31,013 bases of DNA, taken from positions 44,951 through 75,963 of the forward strand of contig QKYT01000216.1 in the NCBI GenBank assembly GCA_003550305.1. The letters are read 5' to 3'. The translations under genes and the position numbers were made by a program. Below, in pieces: positions 12,256 to 23,146 of the stretch. Below the pieces are notes generated by a model. That model was given only the letters and a program-made list of their open reading frames with translations. It made no database searches and was not told the origin of the DNA. The stretch's first letter is position 1. The number at the start of each line of letters is the position of its first letter. This stretch comes from Glomus cerebriforme. Lineage: Eukaryota; Glomeromycota; Glomeromycetes; Glomerales; Glomeraceae.

Positions 12256-13415
12256 TCAAAAAAGATCAGTAGAATTAGTAGAATTAATCATTTGAGTTTG
12301 AAGAAGTTGTGGACCGTTACATATCGAAGGATAAATAGCAGAAGGAATATTTGAAGCATTAAAACTAATTGGTTGATTAGGTGACCAAGGAATATACAAT
12401 AATGGAGTTTCAGAGGTCAAATTTACAGCACCATATGGATCAAAAGATGGTGTAAGGTTATTAATCACATATGTTTGCTCTGTATTTAATGCGTTACCTA
12501 TTCCTAAAGTACTTCTATCAGTTTGATAATAAAGTTGATAATTTGATCGTTGATCCGTTTGAGCCAATACCAATTGTTTAGATAAATATTGTATTTGATG
12601 TTGTTGTTCTTTTCTCTTTTTTTGAATTTTTTTAGAATGATTTTTATTGTATTTTGGTAACTTTTCCGAATTTAAAATATCATCTCCAGGTTGAAGGTAT
12701 CGAAGTTCTTCAAATGCCTGAGGAGGTAATAATCGTTCTGGTGAAAAATCTTTTATGACGACATCTTCATAAATGACCATATGTTGATATGTTCCATTAA
12801 ATTTAATGCTTATAGTTTTCTTCAATAATCCTTCTTTCCTCAATAAAAACGTTCCTTTGCTACTCTGATATACTTTAAGTCCTTCGGTCGCGATTCGTTT
12901 TTGTAACAATTCATCCAAAGGTTCATGACGTTTAACGGTCAGATCACGTGTTGCTAATTCATGGTAAACTAGAAAATCTTTGATAATCCTACTTGGACCC
13001 CACAATCTTCCATCTGTCCATCGTTTTATTCCCGATTCAGCTTCATCAAACACATATCTAAAAGAAAAAAAAAAGATTTTAAAATTATAAATTTATGAGA
13101 ATACTACTAGTAAATACTTACACTTTTCCACCACATAATTCTTCTTTTTCTTTCTCCAACAACCGACGTGTGGTCCTATGAAGGATTCCTTGCCGGCATG
13201 CCTCTAATAGATTAAAAAAAAATTCACATATTATTTACGTAACTTTGTGGTAATAATTTAATAATTTATATATTTTAAGCTTACCGAAAATAACTAATGC
13301 ATCATTTAAAGTTTCAATTTTTATTCTCCCTAACAAACAAAATTTTTTAAAATAAATTACACGAGAATATTTATAAACGCGAACGTATAATTAACGAACC
13401 TTTATAAGTTTCCAT
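12256..13415 (-). CDS. Gti1/Pac2 (WOPR-domain) transcription regulator
   Basis: WOPR proteins (Wor1, Gti1, Pac2, Ryp1, Sge1) are fungus-specific DNA-binding master regulators of cell-type switching, conidiation and host-related development. Four exons (13415-13400, 13329-13285, 13203-13122, 13057-12256) join to 945 bases, 314 residues. The first WOPR block matches well: KGRIKIETLNDALVIFEACR, then GILHRTTRRLLEKEKEEL and residues 61-65 WTDGR followed by LWGPSR. The second block includes FNGTYQHMVIYEDV near residues 135-148. A lysine-rich, possibly helical stretch (KKIQKKRKEQQ, about residues 190-200) may be a nuclear signal; the Asn/Gln/Ser/Thr-rich tail resembles activation regions of the family. 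The start is chosen because the 16-base first exon supplies the expected short N-terminus. Which family member it is (Wor1-like or Pac2-like) cannot be told here. Confidence 0.92.
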
Positions 13416-14090
13416 TTTTTTTTCTTTTAGGAGAANAANAAAAAAAAAAAAGAGGCAAAAATGATGATAAAATTCAAAATGAACAACTAGAAAATTTTTA
13501 CAATCACTTTATACTTTTTTCGTATCATAAAAGTAAAAAAAAAAAAATAAGTCTAAATAGACTTTAAGCATAAAATCTAATCTACTAAAAAAGTTTAAAA
13601 AATTTGATTAAGAGTGATGAGTTTTCAATTCATCAATGAATTTTATAAATATGAATATGATATATAACACTAATAAGTAATAGCTAAAAAATTTGATTAA
13701 TAAATAATGATACAATAATTAAACTCGCCGAATATTAATATATTTAATATGTCCAGAATGGTCCAGATTCAATATCCAAAGTCTTAAAACGGACATGATG
13801 TTACAAAACTTTACTAACTATTTGACTTAACCAAACCTTATAAAAAAACATTATCTTTTTCCATATTTAATTTCCAGAGAATAATTCAATATATATAATT
13901 TTTGTGAATATGATGAATTAAATTTTATATACAATCTATCAGTTATATAAAGAAAATTGTTATATTAAAATATTTAACATGATTACAAGTGATAATCAAT
14001 TATTCGAGAAATCAATTTCTAAAATCCAACTTTTTAACCCAAGAGAAACTCAATAAAAACATCATCCAAAAGTACCACAAAGATAAATAA
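13416..14090. other. AT-rich spacer upstream of the WOPR gene, no gene seen
   Basis: The stretch contains the WOPR promoter and the COA6 3' flank. It has several A runs, two ambiguous bases (13436, 13439) and many in-frame stops in all frames. I see no conserved motif or RNA gene. Confidence 0.5.
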
Positions 14091-14556
14091 TTATTTATTT
14101 AAAAGTTCACGTTGTTTAAGTTCCAAGTGTCTACGTTTATTAAAATATTCAACCTTTTACGAATTTAAATTTGAAATTTACCAATTGTAATAATCCATAG
14201 ATTTCAAAATAACAAATAAAAAATTTAAATAAATAAATATTAGTGAATAAAATCATTGATTTCTTCAAAATTTCTCTTCCCTTCCCTTGCTAAAATAAAC
14301 TTACCCAACTAGTCATACAAGACTTTTCATATTCTTCCTTCTTTTTCCAACAATTAAATCTTTTTACCAATTCTTGTATTTTTTCATCATTTTGTACTGA
14401 AATTGGATCAATGATTAATTTATCACCATTATTCGAATTATTAATTAACGGTGTAATATTTTCTAAACATTCAAAATAATCATCTCGCAATTTCCAACAA
14501 AGATTTCTTTGTGAGCGTAAAGGTGGAATTGATTGAGTACTCGTCGATGAAGACAT
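14091..14556 (-). CDS. COA6: Cytochrome c oxidase assembly factor 6 (COA6), twin-cysteine protein
   Basis: COA6 acts in the mitochondrial intermembrane space in copper delivery to Cox2 during cytochrome c oxidase assembly. Two exons (14556-14305 and 14153-14091) join at TGG|GTAAGT and AAAAG|GTT to give 104 residues. The Cx9C motif (CWKLRDDYFEC) and the second-helix Cx10C motif (CWKKKEEYEKSC) are both present. The Cx9C...Cx10C spacing is that of the COX6B/COA6 family. After the splice, the tail VEYFNKRRHLELKQRELL matches the conserved W-[IV]-x-Y-F-x-K-R-R ending. No presequence is present, as expected for Mia40 substrates. An asparagine-rich loop between the two motif halves (about residues 35-60) is longer than usual. 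Stopping at the first exon would truncate this conserved end, so the intron is well supported. Confidence 0.92.
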
Positions 14557-15120
14557 TTAAATGAACAAAAGTAAGGGAGAGGATGAGGAAAAAAAATATT
14601 TTTTTTTTTGGAACCGGCTTTTATTAGAAGAGATTGTCGATATATACACGTGATGATTACATTTAGGATGCACAAATTGCATCCCGTGCCTTGAAAGTGT
14701 AGGATATCAATCACCAAATTGAGATCATTATTAAATCAAGAATTAGCTATAGTATTAACGTTTATACTTTTTTTTTTCGATTACAGTTAAAATGAGCGAT
14801 TCCAAATTCATATAAATGAAATTTAGTATAGTTGACTTCCTAAACTGCAAGATTTAAAAAGGTCCTTTGGCAAAATCAAAATAAGGATGTGCCATAATGT
14901 AGGACATAATCGTGCAATTGGTCATTAAATTCCACTCAAAAGAGTATCAGGGCGTGGAACACTATTTATTTATTTACAAGAATATTACTATTGATTTTAT
15001 CTTTATTAGTGTTATTAAATATGCCTTTCTCTTGGTAGAGTTGTGGAATGCTTCTTGATAGACATATATTGTATAACCTATCGTATATTGCGTGCTACCG
15101 GGTATCCTGCAAATTGCAGA
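14557..15120. other. Intergenic region with no assignable gene
   Basis: This covers the upstream region of COA6 and leads into the decayed plus-strand tract. In one plus-strand frame there are short protein-like pieces around 14794-15000, but stops of all three kinds interrupt them. No tRNA-like fold was recognised. Confidence 0.35.
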
Positions 15121-15679
15121 GTCGTTCTTGTTGTGTATCACTGGGTCTATAACTCGAATTTTTTACTATAAATGGTAATCAGAAAAATATTTACAGTATG
15201 TGTAAAATAAATAACAAGATCACGAGGAGGTACTGTGTAAGAACTATACCCTGAGTCCCTGATCGATAACTCACATTCTATATTAAATGATAAAAACTAA
15301 TGGAAGTACTTGTTTGTAATTCAATGGAGTGCAATACATTTTATTGATTCTAGTGGAAAAATATAAATCTACAACCTTAACCGTAAGATTGAAATATTGA
15401 AACAAATGTAAAAGATTCCGTCATATCAAATGATTTCCAATTTGAGAGAACTACAACATAAAATAAACGGAAAATGGTAATTATAATAGGTGCTTAATCA
15501 CATTTATGAAAATTTTCCATATTTTCAGAATTAAAGAAAGGAATATCCAAGCTATCATTAATTTTTATCAACAAGGGTTAATTACATATGTAAAGGAAAA
15601 TTTTGAAGAAGTCCATCGATTAATATTTCAACAAGCTTCGTTACAAAAATTTCTTCTTAATTTATTTCATAATATTTAA
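15121..15679 (+). pseudogene. Unrecognised decayed plus-strand coding tract
   Basis: Reading codons from 15121, a 360-base stretch to 15480 looks protein-like (for example ELYPESLIDNSHSILNDKN, WKYLFVIQWSAIHF, IYNLNRKIEILKQM). It is broken by stops at 15169, 15208, 15238, 15298, 15364, 15412 and 15478, every one of them TAA. A possible intron (GTAATT at 15477 to TTTTCAG at 15528) leads to an open stretch, 15530-15679, that ends in TAA (IKERNIQAIINFYQQGLI, VKENFEEVHRLIF). I recognise no family. It is best seen as a pseudogene convergent with the methyltransferase gene; the junction frame is not restored by the simple splice, which fits decay. It could also be chance in AT-rich DNA. Confidence 0.35.
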
Positions 15680-15840
15680 CTTAACATAAAACAATTCGCG
15701 AATACAAATCTTAAAAAGAAAAATATATACAAGTTATACTATAATTATGGTTGTATAACTCTTTATATTTTGAATTTCTTAAAAAAAAATATATATATAT
15801 ATACATATATTAAAATTTAGCATACCCTGATAACTTTTTA

Positions 15841-17116
15841 TTAATTTTTAATAGATTTCTTTCTTCCATAAATTCTAATAATAATAATAATAATAATAAT
15901 AATATATTAATATATAAATGTGTAAAAAACAAAAAAAATATATATATACTGTAAATAAACATAATAACACATATTAATTGAACATACCTATATGATTTAG
16001 AATAAGATTTATTATTATCATATTCTTTTTTAATTTTTTCTACAAAACCATCATAATCATCAATAGGAATACCCATAAATTCGCAGAAATATGCTTTAGC
16101 ATGAGATATAGAAGCCCATTGATTACAACTAAGCTATATATATATATAACAAAAAATAAATTAGTAACATAAAAATAAAATAAAAGAAAAGAAAATAAAT
16201 ACTTACAAACTCTCCTAATTTTTTTCCGTGCGAACCTAAAGAAGTTGATTTATGTTCAACATGAATATCAACAACTTTATTAGTTGCTTGTAAGAAATTT
16301 TCAATACGAGTAACGATAAATGGATTAATACCACGTATATTCAATAAATCATGATCTATTATTTAAAATGTTTAATTAATATATTTGAATAGTATTACAA
16401 TATTAATAAATTATTACATACATGATTTCATAAATTTTTTAGTAAGAGGACCAGCAAAATAAGTTTCAATGTCAGTTTCCTAAAAAAAAAAAAAGAAATA
16501 AGTAAAAAAAAAAAAAAAGAATTTAATTAACAAAACTTAAATAACTTACAGTAATTTCGATCCAACCACCAGGTTTTGTTATTCTAACCATGTCAAGAAT
16601 AACTTGTTGCCATTGATTTTCAGTAAAAGCCAAATTCATAAAACCTTGATGTACAAAATCAAAAGTTTCACTTGGAAAAGGAAAACCATCAAGAATATTT
16701 CTTTCCAAAAATACTACATTATCAGGAGTATTTTTATTTATAGTAGAAGGAAACATTGAAGAAGATAAATCAATTCCAACAAAAATAGATTTATTATAAG
16801 AATTTGCCATATCTAATATCCAAGTTCCAGGACCACAACCAGAATCCAATACTCTAAGACCTCCAGAAGTAAGTTTTTCATGCATTGGAGCGGAATAAAT
16901 ACTTTGCCATATGTACTTATAAAGATAATGATGCATTTGTAATCTTGAAATTTCCTCTTTATCATTTGCTAAAAAATATGGTATACCTTCTACATTATGA
17001 AATCTTCTACCTTCTGCGAATCTAAAATTTTCAAGAATCGAATCATCGATTTCTTTCCAATTTGAAGTATTAAGTGGATGAGAATTATTAACATTCTTAT
17101 TTAAATTTCTTTCCAT
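15841..17116 (-). CDS. Class I SAM-dependent methyltransferase
   Basis: Five exons (17116-16550, 16479-16422, 16355-16207, 16133-15988, 15874-15841) sum to 954 bases, 317 residues. Motif I, the S-adenosylmethionine-binding glycine loop, is VLDSGCGPGTW at 89-99. The acidic ribose-binding strand is FVGIDLSSSMFP (about 112-123). NVVFLERNILDGFPFP and FDFVHQGFMNLAF form motifs II/III, followed by ITKPGGWIEIT. The C-terminal half (NPFIVTRIENFL, LGSHGKKLGEF, YRIYGRKKSIK) is a cap region of the type found in fungal methyltransferases of the UbiE/LaeA-like class. The substrate cannot be read from sequence. The last exon frame was chosen because it keeps phase with the TATAG donor and gives the expected Y-x-x-Y-G ending; an alternative frame of similar length exists. 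An AT dinucleotide run and an AAT run lie in the introns. Confidence 0.9.
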
Positions 17117-18264
17117 CTTTCATAGTTAATTTTTATAAAATTAAATAAAAATGTGAAGAGGAAATTTGAGGGATTTATATACAAACATCGGAAAAATAGT
17201 GTGTGTTTACATTTTCTTAATAAGGTTACTTTCAATTATATGAATATCCCTTTGTTCAAAATACACATTGTATAGTTTTATAGTTGGTCCGTCCGTAAAT
17301 TTCTAGAATTTGCATAAATTCGACATTGTTGATTGCTTATGGAATAGGTACCCTATCTAAAAAAAAAAATAAAAATTTAATGATATACTTATTAAAAAAA
17401 AGTTTATCCCTCCCCAAAAAATAAAGAAAAAATATCATTTCACATGAGTCGGAAAATTGAAAGTTTTAGATAAGCAATTTTAATAAATAAATAAACATAC
17501 AATTTTAATTTATGCAATTTATTTTATTCGGTTATTGGTTACTAAAATTAGTTATAAAGAATTTTTCCCATCAAAAACGTGAATTGAAAAACGTGTGGGG
17601 AAGATGCTTTTCAGCAGGAATTTAACAGTTTTTTTCCGAATTATCTTGTCCACTGAAATTTTTTTTTCCGATGTGATACAATAATAAATATTTTTAATTT
17701 AATGTTTATTGTCGATTATATTTCTTGATTATACAATCGATTATACAATTAATTATATAATCAAATTAACTCATGAAATCAATCTTAAAAAATAATTAAA
17801 AGTTACTTTTTTTAGATTTAGAAAGAATGAGAAATTTTAAGAAAACAATCTCAAAAAAATTTTTCTTCTTTATCCATCTTTATTTTAAATTAATTCATAT
17901 GATATTACTCGATATTACTTCAAATAAAAGAAGATTTTCTTTTAAAAGAAATATTGAGGAATGTGAAACTTTATTATACGAATACTCACACGTAATCTCG
18001 CATTTTTTTTTTTTTTTTCGTGAATACAAAACGTAATAAATTAAACAAAACTTCATTATTATAATTATTATAATTACATCATTCTAAATCTAATTTAATT
18101 GGTTAATTCTTTAACTTGTATTATTATTTATCACGTGATACTTTTAAGATATCTAAAAAAACGGACCGAATATTTTTCCCAAATTTAGGTAACCTAATTT
18201 CGGCCACGATTAAATTTAGAAAATTTCAATAACATATAAAAAAAACCACATGGATTTTTTTATT
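17117..18264. other. Long AT-rich intergenic region, no gene supported
   Basis: The region lies upstream of the methyltransferase and downstream of the membrane-protein gene. A perfect TTCTAGAA palindrome at 17301-17308 resembles a minimal heat-shock element, and TTAGGTAACCTAA (18187-18199) is a near-palindrome; neither is strong evidence of regulation. A 69-codon plus-strand frame at 17827-18036 is dominated by Phe/Lys from homopolymers and is not accepted as a gene. Confidence 0.4.
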
Positions 18265-18764
18265 NNNNNNNNNNNNNNNNNNNNNNNNNNNNNNNNNNNN
18301 NNNNNNNNNNNNNNNNNNNNNNNNNNNNNNNNNNNNNNNNNNNNNNNNNNNNNNNNNNNNNNNNNNNNNNNNNNNNNNNNNNNNNNNNNNNNNNNNNNNN
18401 NNNNNNNNNNNNNNNNNNNNNNNNNNNNNNNNNNNNNNNNNNNNNNNNNNNNNNNNNNNNNNNNNNNNNNNNNNNNNNNNNNNNNNNNNNNNNNNNNNNN
18501 NNNNNNNNNNNNNNNNNNNNNNNNNNNNNNNNNNNNNNNNNNNNNNNNNNNNNNNNNNNNNNNNNNNNNNNNNNNNNNNNNNNNNNNNNNNNNNNNNNNN
18601 NNNNNNNNNNNNNNNNNNNNNNNNNNNNNNNNNNNNNNNNNNNNNNNNNNNNNNNNNNNNNNNNNNNNNNNNNNNNNNNNNNNNNNNNNNNNNNNNNNNN
18701 NNNNNNNNNNNNNNNNNNNNNNNNNNNNNNNNNNNNNNNNNNNNNNNNNNNNNNNNNNNNNNNN
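18265..18764. other. Assembly gap of 500 N
   Basis: Exactly 500 N, a conventional scaffold-gap size, so the true length is unknown. An AT dinucleotide repeat abuts it at 18765-18784, the likely reason assembly failed. The 3' end of the membrane-protein gene lies in or beyond it. Confidence 0.98.
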
Positions 18765-18789
18765 ATATATATATATATATATATTTTAC

Positions 18790-19692
18790 CTTTCTGATAA
18801 ATATTTTAAAGTTTTCTTTTCCTTTATCATTATTAATGTCAGTTAATACAATGCTTTTCTTTGTTTGTTTAACCAATGTTCTACCATAATATAAAAATAA
18901 AAATCCGTTTATAAGACTAAATAACCATTGAAAAAATACATGAGTTGAAAATGCCAAAAACCATCTTTTGGTAAATCCTCCTTCTTTTCTAATATGAGCT
19001 GCGATAATACTTGAAATTGTTAAACTTAATACTGTAATGATGCAAAATGACCAGAATATCATCGTAATTTGTTTTTCTCCTTTTGGTATCCAAATTGTTT
19101 TCATTCTTGTTGATGATCCAGTAAATTGATTAAATAATAAACTTGGTAAAATTCTAAATATATTTGCTATATGTATATATACAAAAAGATGTCCTGGTAT
19201 CCATGATATTAAAAAGAATGTATCACGAAACATTATATTATCTCCAAACAAATTAAGAACAACAATTATACAATGAAAGAATCGCACTATAAAAGAAAAA
19301 AAAAATTAAACTAAAATTTATAAATTTTTTTTAAAAAATCTTTTTAAAAACTTACTTAAAAAATAGATCATAGACCAAAATTTCATATAATGTAAAGACG
19401 TCCATGATGTTATTTTATAAATTTTTTCTTTTGTTTTAATTGATTTGAGTATGTAATAACTCAATAATGTAAAATTCAATATTCCATATGATACTGCCCC
19501 GACTGTCAAAAAAGGTCGAAAGATTTGAACTCCATTACAATTCTCTATAGTAAGTATCCACCTATATATATATATATCAGACATATATATATATAATAAC
19601 GATGAATTTATTATTCATATTACACATTGAGAAAAAAAAAATAAAACTTACGGGCATTGTTTTTGTCGTATTTCATTTATTGTTTCATTCAT
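18790..19692 (-). CDS. Unrecognised multi-pass membrane protein (3' end lost in gap)
   Basis: Three exons (19692-19652, 19561-19356, 19286-18790) join in phase and give the first 248 residues; the next donor (AAG|GTAAAA) leads into the gap. The short N-terminus MNETINEIRQKQCP has no signal peptide. At least five hydrophobic segments are visible, at about 31-52, 75-96, 105-126, 157-181 and 193-215. They are separated by charged loops such as KSIKTKEKIYK and RKEGGFTKR, and a hydrophilic tail begins at 216 (KQTKKSIVLTDINNDKGKE). The layout would suit a seven-helix protein with two helices in the gap, or a five-helix protein, but I see no G-protein-receptor or transporter motif. Conserved-looking residues include the two cysteines C13 and C22 flanking WILTIEN. 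The start is the first ATG giving continuous phase; an in-frame ATG in the first intron (19584) is an alternative. Confidence 0.7.
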
Positions 19693-21124
19693 TTCAACGT
19701 TCTTTGAGTAAAAATGAAGACGAAAAAAAAAAATTATATATATATATATATACAGTATTTCGACAAGATTTAATATCAGTATCATTAAAATAATTAATAT
19801 GAATTATTATAAAAGATTTTTATATAAACAATATATAAATAATCATCAACGGATCAAAGTGTAAATAGAAATTAATGAGATACCATAAACATTAAATGCA
19901 AATCTATGATTAACTAATAACCGTTCACCTTATAAACATTCGGTTGTAAGGGAATTAAAAAAAAACACACTCCTTTTTAATAAATTAATATACAAATTTT
20001 CTTTTTCTAAATAAAAAAAAATAATTGAAAAATAAATTATTTCATGAAATGTTCTATCCCAAATAAAAATACAGGATGGAGAAGCTAATGATAATTGGCG
20101 CTAAAATAAATAAGTAAATAAAAAAAACATAATTGTAATACAAATAATACATATGTATTTTGTACTTATGATTTAAACTTATTTCTCTAACTATAATAAA
20201 AGGTCTAGGCCCCCCATCTTTAATTTAACTTAAATTTCCACTCGGGAACACTTTTGTCTTATATTTTTAGAAAATATTTTTTTTACTATAAAATTCGAGT
20301 GATCGGCCAAAAATGAATTGTGACTTTCAACCTGATATCGAACCATCTACTAATTTATATACCACATTTTTTTTTTTATTATTATAATGATGATAGAATT
20401 TCTTAAATGTCTTGCCAGGTTGATATCGCAGCACACAAGATTTTTCACCCTACGTGATTTTGTAATTTTGGCCAGAATTATTTAGGCCGTATTTTATTGA
20501 CGAAAATTTTTAAGTTTGATCCTTTAATTAATTATTTATTAACATATTAAATTTTATTAGAATGAAAATGCGATTGTACAGTTTATATATATATATATAA
20601 ACACTTCGTTTAAGAATAGCAAATTGAAATATAAGAATTATATTTTTCAAATTAATAGTTTTATTAAAAGAGAAGATTATTAAAAAATAATGTGTTGTTT
20701 GAATGATCATTAAATGTTCGAGAATTTTTTTTTTTTCGTTTATATAATGTAATTTGGATAATATTTCTTCAATTGGGTTAAAATTTTTCGTGGTTGATAA
20801 CAGTAATAGAATAAGGAATAGGAACTCGATGTCTTTAATCCACTTGAAATTTCTTTTATCTTTGTTGGTCTATTTCAATTATCATAAAATTAAATATATT
20901 ATATCAAGTAAGTAATCTATAATCCATTCAAAGTAATTAAAATAATTAAAAGAATTTCAAGTATTTTCTTTGTATCAATACATATCCTCATAAATTTGAG
21001 AATTTCATTAATTTCAAAATTTATTGCTTCGAATATTGTTTGGGATTATTTTTTTTTTTTTAAGAAAGTCAATTTGTGGAAGTGAAATATTAAGGAATAG
21101 ATAATGATTATAATGTTGAACTTA
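19693..21124. other. AT-rich intergenic region, no gene seen
   Basis: This stretch probably contains the promoter of the membrane-protein gene. It is A/T-rich with homopolymers, an AT repeat at 20583-20600 and a somewhat more complex block at 20290-20500 that may be an old repeat. Short frames here consist mostly of Ile/Phe/Tyr/Lys and are not supported. Confidence 0.45.
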
Positions 21125-22858
21125 TCAAAAAATTGAACAGATACTTATCATTTTTCGCTGTATAAGATGTTTATATATAAAAAAAAAAAGTTTGTAAGAA
21201 AGGCTGGACATCCACATATCCAACGTGATATATCTGTCAAACTATTATTATTATTATTCAAATGTTCTGCTAATTCTTTCCATTCTTTCTTGAACGATTT
21301 TTGACATTCTGATTTTTTCCTTCCTATTAAAAATATTTGATTAGTAAATTCTTTGTTGATGTGGAACCAATTGTAAATCTCTGAGGCTGAAAATTTATAC
21401 CAAAAAAATCCCGTTTCAACACTTTCAACAAATATATTTGCTTTAAGAATAGAAATTTTGTAATCACATATTATACCATTCATTCTACAGGTATGTCTAA
21501 AGCCATGGTAAAGAATGTTTCTAAATTCTTCTACTATCGTCTTCCAGATAAAAGTTTGATCAAATAAATTGTTCACTAATTGTTGGGATAAGTGCCGGAT
21601 GCTTATGACAATGTTTATTCAGTTTATTCATTAATTCCCAAACTAATGGACAAATTCTTTAGGACAAAATTTATTTTGTTGTCATCTAAAGTTGGTTTAA
21701 ATGAAAGGTCAATAAAGGAAATTTTCTGCTGTGCTGCAATACCATTGTAATTGATTTGTTGAGTTTTTTATTATTTCCTATCTTCGTTTCTACAGCTTTT
21801 TTAACATGGCAAAGACACGGCTGTATTTTGACATTTCTCTAAACAAAACGCGCAGCTGATATTTGTGCAAAGTCCTTGTCAGGTATAAGAAATTCAGGTT
21901 CAAGTCCAAGTATTTTTGGTTGTAACAAAAAATCTATAATACACCAGTGACCAGTGTCATTTCTGCAATTTCCGTTGTTTCTAGAAATAAATATGATAGT
22001 GGAAAGCCAATTCCATCAATTTCAGCGTACTACATATAGTTCAAATTTTAAATTATTTGTATTATCTAAATTTTTTTAAAAAAAAGGAAAATATCAATGT
22101 GAATAAGTAACTTTAAAATCTTAGTATGATATTTTTTTACTGTTTTTATTTAATTTAACCAATAATTACTTACATGTAGCATCAACACCAATTTCACGTA
22201 TTTTAAATTGAGAATTTTGTCATGTATCTCATGAAAACCAAGAGCTTTTAGTTTATCTTTTTGAAATATATCCTAAGATTTTTCTTCAAGCCATTTTTGT
22301 GCAGAAAGAAAGGAATCTTCGTCCCACATATATCTACTTTTGCCAAGTTCTGTCCGCCAAAAGTGTATTCGAATATTTAAAACACACATCATGCAGATTA
22401 AATAGTAATTTTATCATAATAGTACATCACTACATCCCTCATAAGAAAAATGATTCATTGATTGCCTATCATGGTGCTTATTATTATTAGAATGTTCTTG
22501 AGGTTTTCAAATAGCTTCTTTGAGAGCAAAGATATCAAATTATTGACTTCTTTTGTTTTATTGCATTGTGAATATCATGGTACCTTTAAATTATTTAAAT
22601 ATAATAATAATATAATTAAATAAAGGAAAAAAAATTTAATTAAAGTAAAAATTAACTTACACTCATGTGTATTCATTCACATCGGATATTATTCCTACAA
22701 TACGACTAGCTCATTCTTGGGATTATTTTTCAAATTAGTAATCTTCAAAGTACAAGAAAATTTAAACTTCAAATTAAATGAACTTGGAGGAAAATTTTTT
22801 CATATCCTTTACAATATTGTTTGTTATCATTAATAGTTACAAGAGGTCCTGAACTCAT
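21125..22858 (-). pseudogene. Broken MULE-type DDE transposase with C-terminal SWIM zinc finger
   Basis: Read from 22858 downward, fragments in shifting frames follow the order of Mutator-like (MULE) transposases. The N-terminal piece is MSSGPLVTIND, then LKFKFSCTLKITNL. MWDEDSFLSAQKWLEEK ends at a TAG stop. REIGVDAT and AEIDGIGFPLSYLFLE form the first catalytic-aspartate region. IPDKDFAQISAA holds the second catalytic aspartate region, with QPCLCHVKKAVETK after it. The longest open piece, 21576-21148, holds WKTIVEEFRNILY, SILKANIFVESVE, ARGININE/LYS-rich GRKKSECQKSFKKEW and RWICGCPAF, the start of a CxC...CxH SWIM finger. The finger's end survives one frame away as YKHLIQRKM (21164-21175 encode YKHL), so its third metal ligand is Tyr instead of Cys. 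Stops and frameshifts make it inactive. I found no clear terminal inverted repeats around it. Confidence 0.8.
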
Positions 22859-23071
22859 TATAATTTTTATTGAAAAAAATAAATCAATTAGAATGAACAC
22901 CTAAAACAGATATATAAAACAAGTTTGAACAATAAAAACATGTTGATAAAGTAATACTACATAAATAAATATATTACACAAAATAAAATAGTAATTTTTT
23001 TCTTTGTTTTTTAAGAGATTACTTGTAAAGTAATTTTTATTAGCATATTTTAAAATTATTATACTTAATGG

Positions 23072-23146
23072 ATATTGTACGGTATGCATTTATATAGGTT
23101 AACGTCACAAAGTGACGTTAACCAATGAAATACCACCATACAATAT
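23072..23146. repeat. Long hairpin with perfect 12-bp core arms
   Basis: GGTTAACGTCAC (23097-23108), loop AAA, GTGACGTTAACC (23112-23123) is a perfect inverted repeat. Outside it, ATATTGTACGGTAT (23072-23085) pairs imperfectly with ATACCACCATACAATAT (23130-23146), extending the foldback to about 75 bp. Each core arm contains TGACG/CGTCA, a CRE-like half site. ATATTGTAC recurs at about 23669 and 23702. It may be a tiny fold-back element or a regulatory palindrome. Confidence 0.8.

Noticed and set aside
14463..14717. 84-codon minus frame overlapping COA6
   Set aside because: It is out of frame with the Cx9C protein and has no recognisable content.
17827..18036. 69-codon plus-strand open frame
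   Set aside because: It is rich in Phe and Lys from homopolymer runs, has no domain and no splice context; chance in AT-rich DNA explains it.
18250..18846. Frames running through the gap on both strands
   Set aside because: They consist of N; nothing can be inferred across unknown sequence.
19602..19793. 63-codon plus-strand frame
   Set aside because: It is antisense to exon 1 and intron 1 of the membrane-protein gene and dominated by low-complexity residues.
20528..20710. 60-codon minus frame
   Set aside because: It has an Ile/Asn/Lys/Tyr-only make-up with an AT-repeat core; no evidence of coding.
21897..21907. GGTTCAAGTCC, a match to the tRNA B box
   Set aside because: It lies inside the coding remnant of the MULE transposase (LGLEPE region); no A box, acceptor stem or anticodon arm can be formed around it.
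22299..22490. 63-codon plus-strand frame
   Set aside because: It is antisense to the WDEDSFLSAQKWLEEK part of the MULE remnant.
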